Shown here: in pieces, positions 56,611 to 64,000 of the stretch | Layout of the letters: each line of letters starts with the position of its first letter | Numbering within the stretch: the first letter of the stretch is position 1 | From: Aquabacterium sp. | Lineage (GTDB): Bacteria > Pseudomonadota > Gammaproteobacteria > Burkholderiales > Burkholderiaceae_C | Length of the DNA: 64,000 bases | Direction of reading: 5' to 3' | Assembly: GCF_029946005.1 (NCBI RefSeq) | Contig: NZ_JAQSDR010000002.1 | Span: 343,667-407,666, forward strand | Made by a program: the position numbers and the translations under genes | The notes under the pieces: model-generated | Seen by the model: the letters and a program-made list of their open reading frames with translations, nothing else | Told to the model about the DNA's origin: nothing | The model's database searches: none

Positions 56611-57455
56611 GCACCGCCCCCGCGTCATCGCATGACATGACCATCCGCCACCTGGACATTGATTTGAGCCAGGGCTTTGAGCCGCACTGGAACGGGGGCG
56701 ATGCCTACCGCTCGCAAGTGTTCAACGCCCTGTCCTTCATGTTCCCGGTGGGGGAGCAGTTTTTCATCGACGCGGTGCGCCATTTCCTGCCCGAGGTCGA
56801 ACGCCAGGGCAACACGCAACTGGCCAAGGACATCAAGCTGTTCGCCGGTCAGGAGGCCACGCACCGCCACCTGCACCAGCAGTACAACGACCACCTGCTG
56901 GCCATGGGCTACGACGCCTGGGTGGAACGCACGCTCCAGCGCGTCATGCATCTCACGCGCAACTCGCCGCCGCGCTTCAAGCTGGCCATCACGGTGGCCT
57001 ACGAGCACTTCACCGCCGTGCTGGGCGATGGCCTCTTGCGCCGCAGCAGCTGGACCGAGCGCATGACGCCGATGATGCGCGCCCTGTGGACCTGGCACGC
57101 GGCCGAAGAATCAGAGCACAAGGCCGTGGCCATGGACACCTACAACGCCGTCGGCGGCACTTACCTGATGCGCGTGTCGCTCTTCCTGTTGATCTCGATC
57201 GAGTTCAACATCTGGGTGGCCATCCAAACCGCCAAGATGCTGCGCCGCGACGGCATGCTGTTCAAGTGGTCCACCCACCGCAGTGCGCTCGGCTTCTGGT
57301 TTGGCCGCGATGGCGTGGCCTGGCACACCTTGCCGCACTGGCTGGCCTACTTCAAGCCCCACTTTCACCCTTGGCAACACAACAACCTGGCACTGCTGGA
57401 GCGCTGGCGGCAACAGAACGCCCAGACCTACCGCGCCGTCGGCAGCCGTCCCTGA
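56607..57455 (+). CDS. PF10118-type predicted metal-dependent hydrolase with two ExxH motifs
   Basis: The 282-residue cytoplasmic protein is helical, and is annotated in other genomes as a predicted metal-dependent hydrolase. Two ExxH motifs, in [13 protein letters not shown] (about residue 83) and [16 protein letters not shown] (about residue 170), resemble the ligand pattern of ferritin-like di-iron enzymes. A hydrophobic stretch ([18 protein letters not shown]) follows the second. It overlaps the gatA stop by 4 bp and precedes gatB by 30 bp, so it is co-transcribed with the amidotransferase genes, although no functional link is known. Confidence 0.75.
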   Translation: MSTAPASSHDMTIRHLDIDLSQGFEPHWNGGDAYRSQVFNALSFMFPVGEQFFIDAVRHFLPEVERQGNTQLAKDIKLFAGQEATHRHLHQQYNDHLLAMGYDAWVERTLQRVMHLTRNSPPRFKLAITVAYEHFTAVLGDGLLRRSSWTERMTPMMRALWTWHAAEESEHKAVAMDTYNAVGGTYLMRVSLFLLISIEFNIWVAIQTAKMLRRDGMLFKWSTHRSALGFWFGRDGVAWHTLPHWLAYFKPHFHPWQHNNLALLERWRQQNAQTYRAVGSRP

Positions 57456-57485
57456 ATTGAACCCATCCTTCACGCTGAACGCCCC

Positions 57486-58970
57486 ATGACCCCACCTGCC
57501 CTCATCCGCGGTTACGAAGTCGTCATCGGCCTGGAAACCCACGCCCAGCTGTCGACGCAATCCAAGATCTTCTCGGGGGCCTCCACCGAGTTTGGCGCCG
57601 CCCCCAACACCCAGGCTTGCCCGGTGGACCTGGCCTTGCCCGGCACCCTGCCGGTGATGAATCGTGGCGCGGTCGATCGCGCCATCGCTTTCGGCTTGGC
57701 CGTGGGTGCCACAGTGGCCCCGCGCTCGATCTTTGCGCGCAAGAACTACTTCTACCCCGACCTGCCCAAGGGCTACCAGATCAGCCAATACGAGATCCCG
57801 GTGGTGCAAGGCGGCTCGGTGCGTTTCTTCGTTGGCGATGTCGAGCACACGGTGCAGCTCACGCGCGCCCACCTGGAAGAAGACGCGGGCAAGTCCTTGC
57901 ACGATGACTTCGTCGGCTTCAATGGCGAAAAATCTAGCGGCATCGATTTGAACCGCGCAGGCACACCACTGCTGGAGATCGTGACCGAGCCGGACATGCG
58001 CTCAAGCATTGAAGCGGCCGAGTACGCCCGCGCCCTGCACGCCCTGGTGGTGTGGCTGGGCATCTGCGACGGCAACATGCAGGAAGGCAGCTTCCGCTGC
58101 GACGCCAACGTGTCGGTGCGCAAGCCCGGCGCGCCCTTTGGCACCCGCCGCGAGATCAAGAACCTGAACAGCTTCAAGTTCATCCAGCAAGCAGTGGATT
58201 ACGAGATCCAGTGGCAGATCGACGAGATCGAAGATGGCCGCAGCATCCAACAGGCCACCGTGCTGTTCAACGCCGACACCGGGCAGACGCGCGCGATGCG
58301 CAGCAAGGAAGACGCGCATGATTACCGTTACTTCCCGGATCCGGATCTGCCACCGTTGGTGATCGCGCCCGAGTGGATCGAGCGTGTGCGTGGCGAGATG
58401 CCGGAGTTGCCGCGCGCCATGGCCGCGCGCTTCCAGGCCGACCATGGCCTGCCCGCTTATGACGCGACACTGATGACGCAGTCCAAGGCCGTGGGCACCT
58501 TCTTCGAATCCGCCGCCAAGGCGTGTGGCCAGCCCAAGCTGGTGTCCAACTGGGTCATGGGCGAAATTTCGCGTCGCTTGAACGCGGCTGAGCAGACCAT
58601 TGAATCCAGCCCCGTCAGCGCCGAGTTGCTGGCCGCCCTGATCGGCCGCATCGCGGACGGCACCATCGCCAACAACGGCGCCAAGCAAGTCTTTGAAGTG
58701 TTGTGGACGGAGGCGGCTTCAGGCCTTGCGCCCACGGCACGCATCGACACCATCATTGAGGCGATGGGCCTCAAGCAGATGAGCGACACCGGCGAGCTGG
58801 AAAAGATCCTGGACGAGGTGCTGGCCGCCAATGCCAAGTCGGTCGAGGAATACCGGGCGGGCAAGGACAAGGCCTTCAATGCCCTGGTCGGTCAGGCCAT
58901 GAAGGCCACCAAGGGCAAGGCCAACCCGTCCACGGTCAACGAGCTTTTGAAGAAAAAGCTCGAAGGCTGA
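57486..58970 (+). CDS. gatB: Asp/Glu-tRNA amidotransferase subunit B
   Basis: The kinase-transamidase subunit has 494 residues. The N-terminal catalytic cradle is marked by [38 protein letters not shown] and [20 protein letters not shown]. The C-terminal YqeY-like tail that binds tRNA ends [15 protein letters not shown]. It completes gatCAB, separated from gatA by the PF10118-type gene. Confidence 0.97.
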   Translation: MTPPALIRGYEVVIGLETHAQLSTQSKIFSGASTEFGAAPNTQACPVDLALPGTLPVMNRGAVDRAIAFGLAVGATVAPRSIFARKNYFYPDLPKGYQISQYEIPVVQGGSVRFFVGDVEHTVQLTRAHLEEDAGKSLHDDFVGFNGEKSSGIDLNRAGTPLLEIVTEPDMRSSIEAAEYARALHALVVWLGICDGNMQEGSFRCDANVSVRKPGAPFGTRREIKNLNSFKFIQQAVDYEIQWQIDEIEDGRSIQQATVLFNADTGQTRAMRSKEDAHDYRYFPDPDLPPLVIAPEWIERVRGEMPELPRAMAARFQADHGLPAYDATLMTQSKAVGTFFESAAKACGQPKLVSNWVMGEISRRLNAAEQTIESSPVSAELLAALIGRIADGTIANNGAKQVFEVLWTEAASGLAPTARIDTIIEAMGLKQMSDTGELEKILDEVLAANAKSVEEYRAGKDKAFNALVGQAMKATKGKANPSTVNELLKKKLEG

Positions 58971-58978
58971 GGCTCAGG

Positions 58979-59647
58979 TCAGCGCGGTGCCACGGTGAAC
59001 GCGGCAGGCACCGAACCCAGCGGCGCGCCGGCCCACAGGCGCCTCAAGCGGGCCAATTCGCTGTCATACAGCGCGTTGATGCGCACCATCTCGGCCTTCT
59101 GGTTCAAGATGATGTCGCGCTGGGCCAGTTGCGTGGCCTCGTTGTCTTCGATGCGCTGGCGCAGCTTGAAAGGCATGGCCTTGCCCTTGAAGAATTCGGC
59201 CTCGGTCATCAGGCTCTTGCGGTCGGTCTGCAAATCGGCCACGCGTTTTTCAGAGATGGCGATGGCCTTGCGCAAGTCGTCCAGCGCCGCCACACGCCCC
59301 TTGTTGTGCGCGGCCTCATTGGGAAAGCGCATCATCAGGTTGCGGTCGCGGCGGACCGCGTCCTTGCGGGCGGCCTCTTGCGTGGCTTTCTGCCGCTGCA
59401 GATCCTCATAAGCCGCCTGTTCGTCGGCGGTCATGCGCGGCGGCACGGTCTGGCGATGAGAGCCGTCCTTGTTGAGCACGCGCTGCTCGCGGTCCAGGCA
59501 CTCCTGGATCGGGCGGTCTGAGGTGAGCTTGTGGCCCTTGCCGTCGTCGCATGAGTAAATGGTGGGCGCCGCCAGCGCCGAGGTCGCACTCCACATCGCG
59601 ATTGCGCCCAGACGGGCCACGCCCCACGCTGTCAGTTTCAAGCCCAT
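58979..59647 (-). CDS. Exported DUF4124-like protein with coiled-coil region
   Basis: The 222-residue protein has a signal peptide (to SALAAP, about residue 27) and a short Cys-containing domain, IYSCDDGKGHKLTSDRPIQECL, that fits DUF4124 (a small domain of exported proteins of unknown role). A long charged helical region (about 65-190) follows. ATG 59647 is 1 bp after the upstream stop, so the two exported proteins form an operon. Function unknown. Confidence 0.7.
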   Translation of the reverse strand: MGLKLTAWGVARLGAIAMWSATSALAAPTIYSCDDGKGHKLTSDRPIQECLDREQRVLNKDGSHRQTVPPRMTADEQAAYEDLQRQKATQEAARKDAVRRDRNLMMRFPNEAAHNKGRVAALDDLRKAIAISEKRVADLQTDRKSLMTEAEFFKGKAMPFKLRQRIEDNEATQLAQRDIILNQKAEMVRINALYDSELARLRRLWAGAPLGSVPAAFTVAPR

Positions 59648-59648
59648 G

Positions 59649-60221
59649 TCAGCAACCCGCATCACGCCACGCCTTTGCGGCTGCTTGCCGCTGTCGATTG
59701 TTGGGTTCGGTCGGCTCCAGGTCCATCTGACCTTTCAACACCTGGCAGAGGTTGGCCAGCCCACCCACAGGCGCCTTGGCCGCCATGCAGTCGGTTTCGA
59801 CCGCCTGGCGCACCTCCAGGGACGAACCGCGCCGGTTGAACACATCGGCAATCAGGCGGCGGTCGCCTTCAGTGGTCGCGGCTGCCAGCTGCACCTCGGC
59901 CGTTTTACCCGACTCCTTGGCCCACACGACCTGCTTGGCGCGGTTGCCCAGGGCCGCGCATTCGGCGTCGACCTTGGCCGCCCCCACTGGCGCCACGGCC
60001 GCGCCGGTGGCCACCAAGGGTGATGCTGGAGGCAGCGTGGTCGGCTTTTGATCCCGGGCCACGCCGCTGCTGTTGATCACCTTGGCGGGCTGGCCTGCAT
60101 CACAGGGGCGGTCCTGGTAGGAACTGCCGCAGCGGAACATGGTGCCCCCTGCGAACGTCGGCGAGCACAAGGAAGCGGCCAGTGAGGCCAGCCAGAACAA
60201 ATTTGGCGCGAATCGTTGCAT
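59649..60221 (-). CDS. Exported DUF4124-like protein
   Basis: This 190-residue exported protein has a signal peptide (MQRFAPNLFWLASLAASLCSPTFA) and a short domain MFRCGSSYQDRPCDAGQPAKVI resembling DUF4124. The remainder has several Cys (AECAAL, TDCMAAKAP, NLCQVLKG, DAGC) that may form disulfides in the periplasm. It shares domain type and operon with the next gene. Function unknown. Confidence 0.68.
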   Translation of the reverse strand: MQRFAPNLFWLASLAASLCSPTFAGGTMFRCGSSYQDRPCDAGQPAKVINSSGVARDQKPTTLPPASPLVATGAAVAPVGAAKVDAECAALGNRAKQVVWAKESGKTAEVQLAAATTEGDRRLIADVFNRRGSSLEVRQAVETDCMAAKAPVGGLANLCQVLKGQMDLEPTEPNNRQRQAAAKAWRDAGC

Positions 60222-60250
60222 GGGTCGGTCAGTGAGTCTGGGGCGCCGCC

Positions 60251-60928
60251 TCAGACCCCGTAGCGCTGGCGATACGCCGCCACCGCAGAATGGAATGAGA
60301 CCAACGCCGGGTCGGATTGATGACTCAGATATTGCAACAGGTCGGCCAGGGTCGCAATGGAAACAACCGGCAGTTGGTAGTGCTGTTCAACCTGCTGAAC
60401 GGCACTTTCCGGACATTCTTCACCATTCAGGGTGGCTTTTTCTTGCCGGTCCAGCGCGATGGTGACGCCGCAGGGCGTGGCGCCCGCCTTGGCGATCAGG
60501 TCGATGGACTCGCGCACCGAGGTCCCGGCCGAGATCACATCGTCGATGATCAGCACGCGGCCTTTGACGGGTGCGCCCACCAGGGTGCCGCCCTCGCCGT
60601 GGTCTTTGGCTTCCTTGCGGTTGTAGGCGAAGGGCACGTTTTTGCCCAGGCGCGCCAGCTCAATCGACACGGCGGCCGCCAGGGTGATGCCCTTGTAGGC
60701 CGGGCCAAACAGCATGTCGAACTGCAAGCCGGAGTCCACCAGCCGCTGTGCATAGAATTGGGCCAGGCGGCCCAGCTTGGCGCCGTCGTCAAACAAGCCG
60801 GCGTTGAAGAAATAGGGCGACAGCCGCCCCGCCTTGGTCTTGAATTCCCCGAACCGCAACACCTGCGATTGAACCGCGAAGGCCACGAACTCCTGGGCCA
60901 GCGCGCTGTTGGAAGGGGTGTTGCTCAT
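60251..60928 (-). CDS. pyrE: Orotate phosphoribosyltransferase
   Basis: The enzyme converts orotate and PRPP to orotidine monophosphate in pyrimidine synthesis. In 225 residues, the PRPP loop is RVLIIDDVISAGTS, the flexible loop is NRKEAKDHGEGG and the N-terminal hood has GRLSPYFFNAGLF. ATG 60928 follows AGGACC; a longer open frame of 42 codons overlaps the divergent exonuclease gene and is rejected. The two starts are only 13 bp apart. Confidence 0.97.
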   Translation of the reverse strand: MSNTPSNSALAQEFVAFAVQSQVLRFGEFKTKAGRLSPYFFNAGLFDDGAKLGRLAQFYAQRLVDSGLQFDMLFGPAYKGITLAAAVSIELARLGKNVPFAYNRKEAKDHGEGGTLVGAPVKGRVLIIDDVISAGTSVRESIDLIAKAGATPCGVTIALDRQEKATLNGEECPESAVQQVEQHYQLPVVSIATLADLLQYLSHQSDPALVSFHSAVAAYRQRYGV

Positions 60929-60941
60929 TTGAAAGGTCCTC

Positions 60942-61754
60942 GTGTTTCGACTCGTCTCACTCAACCTGAACGGCATCCGGTCGGCCGCCAACAAGGGCCT
61001 GATCCCCTGGGCTGAAGAGCTTGCGGCCGATTGTATGGGCGTGCAGGAACTCAAGGCACAGGCCGCCGATTTGACCCCTCACTTGACCGCCATGGCGGGC
61101 ATGAAGGGCTACTTTCACCATGCAGAAAAGAAGGGCTACTCGGGCGTGGGCATGTTCAGCAAGCACGAGCCTTCGGATGTGCTGATCGGGCTGGGCACGC
61201 ACGACACGACCACCGAGTTCGACGCCGAAGGCCGCTGGGTCGAGGTGCGCTTTGACAAACCTGGCCGCAAGCTGTCCCTCATCAGCTGCTACTTCCCCAG
61301 CGGCTCCAGCTCGGAAGACCGCCAGCAGGCCAAGTTCCGCTTCCTGGGCATGATCGCGCCGCACCTGGCGCGGCTGAGGGGCGAGCGCGAGTACATCCTG
61401 GTGGGCGACGTCAACATCGCGCACCACGAGAAGGACTTGAAGAACTGGAAGGGCAACCTCAAGAACAGTGGCTTTTTGCCCGAAGAGCGCGCCTGGATGA
61501 GCACTTTGCTCGACCCGGACAAGGGCATCGGCCTGGTCGACGTGTACCGCCAGTTGCACCCCGAGACCACGGACGAGTGCTACACGTGGTGGAGCAACCG
61601 GGGGCAGGCGCGGGCCAAGAATGTGGGGTGGCGGATTGACTATCAGTTGGCGACGCCTGGCCTGGCGCCCACGGCGCGCAGTGCAAGCGTCTACAAGGGC
61701 AGTTGGTTCAGCGACCACGCGCCGCTGATCATTGATTACGACTTTGACATTTGA
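60942..61754 (+). CDS. Exodeoxyribonuclease III (Xth/ExoA family)
   Basis: This 270-residue base-excision-repair AP endonuclease/3' exonuclease carries the EEP-fold motifs LNLNGIRSAANKG, GVQELKAQ (metal-binding Glu), LISCYFPSGSS, LVGDVNIAHHEKDLKN (catalytic Asp/Asn) and SDHAPLIIDYDFDI (catalytic Asp-His). Start codon is GTG 60942. The divergent starts with pyrE imply overlapping promoters inside the coding sequences. Confidence 0.95.
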   Translation: MFRLVSLNLNGIRSAANKGLIPWAEELAADCMGVQELKAQAADLTPHLTAMAGMKGYFHHAEKKGYSGVGMFSKHEPSDVLIGLGTHDTTTEFDAEGRWVEVRFDKPGRKLSLISCYFPSGSSSEDRQQAKFRFLGMIAPHLARLRGEREYILVGDVNIAHHEKDLKNWKGNLKNSGFLPEERAWMSTLLDPDKGIGLVDVYRQLHPETTDECYTWWSNRGQARAKNVGWRIDYQLATPGLAPTARSASVYKGSWFSDHAPLIIDYDFDI

Positions 61755-61827
61755 TCCGCTGAGCCGCAGCAAGCCGAAAAAACCGGCAAGATTGGCAAGG
61801 TCCAACACATGCAATCAATGATGTTGC

Positions 61828-61944
61828 ATGAAACAAAACAGCCAACTCTCTGACGTCCTCCATGTGCTGCTGCACATGGCCGAGGGCGACGGACCATCCA
61901 CATCCGAGACGCTGGGCAACGTGTACCAGGCGCTGGGCGCGCCT
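61828..61944 (+). pseudogene. Rrf2-family regulator remnant with internal deletion
   Basis: The 39 codons read [20 protein letters not shown], then [10 protein letters not shown], and jump straight to NVYQALGAP. The first part is the start of an Rrf2 winged-helix regulator; the last is the '[11 protein letters not shown]' segment that normally comes about 50 residues later. The recognition helix and the segment between are missing, so the protein cannot bind DNA normally. An ATGCAA/TTGCAT dyad (61809-61829) surrounds the start and may be the old operator. The frame then runs into an oxidoreductase remnant. Confidence 0.65.
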
Positions 61945-62010
61945 GTGAAACAAAACATTGACTTTGCCGTCATCGGCGGCAGCTGCTCCGGCCTGGCTGG
62001 GCGCTGGCAG
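61945..62010 (+). pseudogene. Remnant of an FAD/NAD(P)-dependent oxidoreductase N-terminus
   Basis: GTG 61945 opens [19 protein letters not shown], which matches the Rossmann FAD-binding start of thioredoxin-reductase-like oxidoreductases that often sit next to Rrf2 genes of this type. Homology ends after about 20 codons, where an 11-bp direct repeat GGGCGCTGGCA occurs (61999-62009 and 62014-62024). The rest of the gene is missing. It overlaps no intact gene. Confidence 0.5.
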
Positions 62011-62074
62011 ATGGGGCGCTGGCAAGCGCTAGGTTCATCTGATCACTGGCAGCCATCGCGTAAGCCCCTTAGCC

Positions 62075-62097
62075 TGATGCTGATTTTGGGTGCATCA
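62075..62097 (+). promoter_or_regulatory. Small inverted repeat before the NERD-helicase gene
   Basis: TGATGC and GCATCA are separated by 11 bp, 35 bp upstream of the helicase start. The surrounding 62030-62131 region has no other gene-like content. It could be an operator; support is weak. Confidence 0.25.
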
Positions 62098-62131
62098 TGC
62101 AGTTACAAAAAATCAGTGATGGATTCACGGG

Positions 62132-63982
62132 ATGGCGGCTCTTATTCCTTCGAAAGGTAGCTGTACTTTCGAAACACGCGGCGAGGAACGCCTGGCGGAA
62201 CGTCTGGAGCAAATGCTCGATGACGACTATCTGCTTTGGTACAACGTACCCGTCGGGCCCAAGCAATCTCACCCTGACTTTGTCGTCATGCACCCCCGGC
62301 ACGGGCTGCTGATTCTTGAGACCAAAGACTGGAAGCTGGAAACCATACGGCAGGCAACACGCCAGGCCTGGGACATTCATGCCAACGGCCAGATCAAGGT
62401 CGTGATCAATCCGTTGGCCCAAGCCCGTCACTGTGCGATTCAGGTGATTGACGCACTCAAGCGAGATCCACAACTCATTCAGGCAGACGGGCCGTACAAA
62501 GGCGGCCTGGCTTTTCCCTGGGGGCACGGGGTTGTGTTCACCAACATCACACGCAAGCAATTTGACGATGCTGGCCTGCACGAAGCGATAGAGCCGCACC
62601 ATGTGATCTGCAAAGACGAGATGCTGGAGAGCGCCGATCCAGAAGCTTTTCAGAAGAGGTTGTGGGACATGTTCCCACACAGTTTTGGCGGCGCGCTGTC
62701 ATTGCCGCAAATAGACCGCGTGCGCTGGAATATGTTTCCGCAAATCCGCGTGCAAACCACCGGCGACCTCTTTGACGACAACGACCCCGACGAAGACCTG
62801 CCCGACATCATGCGGGTCATGGACATCCAGCAAGAGCAACTGGCTAGATCCCTGGGCGATGGCCACGGCGTGGCGGGCTCGGGCAAAACCATGATTTTGG
62901 GCTACCGCGCCGAGTATTTGGCCAAGGCCTGCACGCCCAGCAGCAAACCCATCCTCATCCTCTGCTTTAACGAACCGCTGGGGGTGAAGCTGCACAGGGT
63001 GATGGAGGCCAAGGGCCTGAGCGACCGGGTGCATGTGCGGCATTTTCACAGCTGGTGCCACCGGCAGCTCACGGCCTATGGGCAAGAACTGCCCGCGCAA
63101 AACATGCCCGTGGGTGCCAAGATGATTGACATGGTGGACCGCGTCATCCGCGCGGTGGAGCGCAGCCAGATACCCGGCGGCCAATACCAGGCGGTGATGA
63201 TTGACGAAGGCCACGACTTTGCGCCCGAATGGCTCAAGCTCGTCACCCAAATGGTGGACCCCGCCACCAACAGCCTGCTGGTGCTGTATGACGATGCGCA
63301 AAGCATTTATGAACGGGCGCGCAGCAAACAATTCAGCTTCAAAAGCGTGGGCATCCAGGCGCAGGGCCGCACCACCATCCTGAAGATCAACTACCGCAAC
63401 ACCCGCCAAATTCTGCACACCGCCAGCCTGGTGGCTGCGGACTTGTTGACGGCGGACGACAAAGACGACGACGGCATCCCGCTGCTGAAACCCGTGAGCT
63501 GCGGACGCGAGGGGCAAGCCCCCGTCATCATCAAACTGCCCACCTTGCGCGACGAAGCATTTGCCATAGCCGACCACCTGGCTAAGGCGCACAAAGAAGG
63601 CTTTGCATGGGGTGACATGGCCGTGCTGTGCGCGGACTGGGACACCATGGACCTGTGCGCCAGCGCCCTGGCCCAACGCAAGCTGCCGCACCGCGTACGC
63701 AAACGCAGCGGCGACTACCACCCCGGCGCAGACGCCATTCAGGTGATGACCATGAAGGTCAGCAAAGGCCTGGAGTTCCCCGTGGTGGCGCTACCCGGCG
63801 TGGGGCACATGCCTGCGCACGGCGAGGACGAGAAGGAAGCGGCGCGGGTGTTTTATGTCGCGGCGACAAGGGCGACGCAAAGGTTGATGATGGGGGTGGG
63901 TGGGGATGGTGGGTTTGGACAAAAATTCGCCATTAGCATGAGTAGCTGTCAAGTCCCGGCTGGTTATAAACGCGCTTCTTGA
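62132..63982 (+). CDS. NERD-nuclease / superfamily 1 helicase fusion
   Basis: The protein has 616 residues. An N-terminal NERD domain (about 10-130) shows [21 protein letters not shown], containing the Asp and ExK of the PD-(D/E)xK nuclease core. An SF1 helicase follows: Walker [12 protein letters not shown] (about 247-257), Walker [10 protein letters not shown], motif [54 protein letters not shown]. Proteins of this design are frequent in mobile and defence-type gene sets, but their function is not settled. No good ribosome site precedes ATG 62132. The last 30 residues (after GVGGDGGFG) leave the helicase fold, and base composition becomes AT-richer there. Confidence 0.85.
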   Translation: MAALIPSKGSCTFETRGEERLAERLEQMLDDDYLLWYNVPVGPKQSHPDFVVMHPRHGLLILETKDWKLETIRQATRQAWDIHANGQIKVVINPLAQARHCAIQVIDALKRDPQLIQADGPYKGGLAFPWGHGVVFTNITRKQFDDAGLHEAIEPHHVICKDEMLESADPEAFQKRLWDMFPHSFGGALSLPQIDRVRWNMFPQIRVQTTGDLFDDNDPDEDLPDIMRVMDIQQEQLARSLGDGHGVAGSGKTMILGYRAEYLAKACTPSSKPILILCFNEPLGVKLHRVMEAKGLSDRVHVRHFHSWCHRQLTAYGQELPAQNMPVGAKMIDMVDRVIRAVERSQIPGGQYQAVMIDEGHDFAPEWLKLVTQMVDPATNSLLVLYDDAQSIYERARSKQFSFKSVGIQAQGRTTILKINYRNTRQILHTASLVAADLLTADDKDDDGIPLLKPVSCGREGQAPVIIKLPTLRDEAFAIADHLAKAHKEGFAWGDMAVLCADWDTMDLCASALAQRKLPHRVRKRSGDYHPGADAIQVMTMKVSKGLEFPVVALPGVGHMPAHGEDEKEAARVFYVAATRATQRLMMGVGGDGGFGQKFAISMSSCQVPAGYKRAS

Positions 63983-64000
63983 ATAATTCAGGTTTTTTCT

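Noticed and set aside
61999..62024. 11-bp direct repeat as a transposon target-site duplication
   Set aside because: The copies are only 15 bp apart with no element between them; replication slippage is simpler.
61828..62160. Intact 110-residue protein
   Set aside because: It is a chance continuation through two gene fragments and then non-homologous sequence, so it is called as remnants instead.

Overview
The window is GC-rich chromosomal DNA, almost entirely coding, from a betaproteobacterium of the order Burkholderiales (Comamonadaceae or the neighbouring Leptothrix/Ideonella-type group is my best guess). The basis is gene content and order: GTP-type PEP carboxykinase, PEP-CTERM proteins, a type II secretion cluster with gspC divergent from gspGHIJKLMNDEF, atpIBEFHAGDC, the mreBCD-mrdA-rodA block divergent from gatCAB, and an intergenic repeat of the kind common in Comamonadaceae. 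No rRNA, tRNA, CRISPR array or insertion sequence was recognised.

Layout. 1-3.5 kb: the end of a pectinacetylesterase/Notum-family esterase, a small PEP-CTERM protein and pckG. 3.8-9.2 kb: a molybdate/tungstate-type ABC transporter (TupA-like binding protein, permease, ATPase with eroded catalytic motifs), a MOSC protein, a cN-I 5'-nucleotidase and an orphan Lon-type AAA+ ATPase. 9.3-20.9 kb: the type II secretion genes. 20.9-25 kb: ilvA and a DUF2236 (MpaB-type) oxygenase divergent from an AraC regulator. 25-32.4 kb: the F1Fo ATP synthase operon with a visible promoter. 32.5-39.8 kb: a little-known acyl-transfer cluster (GNAT-like protein, GH3-family adenylating enzyme, second GNAT-like protein, then two paralogous HxxxDG acyltransferases on the other strand). 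39.9-48 kb: hemE, an EamA transporter, an RlpA lipoprotein, a carboxymuconolactone decarboxylase/enol-lactonase fusion, a second PEP-CTERM protein, a Rep-type helicase and an OsmC protein. 48-54.5 kb: coq7, rodA, mrdA, mreD, mreC, mreB. 54.8-61.8 kb: gatC, gatA, a PF10118-type protein, gatB, two small exported proteins, pyrE and an exonuclease III. 61.8-64 kb: remnants of an Rrf2 regulator and an FAD oxidoreductase, then a NERD-nuclease/SF1-helicase fusion.

Most notable observations. (i) A 15-bp inverted repeat, CCCCT-N5-AGGGG, occurs four times exactly and once with one mismatch. All five copies found by eye are intergenic and lie 60-166 bp upstream of a start codon, including both PEP-CTERM genes and the acyl-transfer cluster, which suggests a shared regulon. 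(ii) The GNAT/GH3/GNAT/acyltransferase cluster is the best candidate for an undescribed pathway. (iii) The ModC-like ATPase keeps Walker A but has lost the Q-loop Gln, the LSGGQ signature, the catalytic Glu and the H-loop His. (iv) The right edge carries a deletion scar beside a NERD-helicase. Coordinates and motifs were read by eye; homology calls rest on family recognition, not on a database search.
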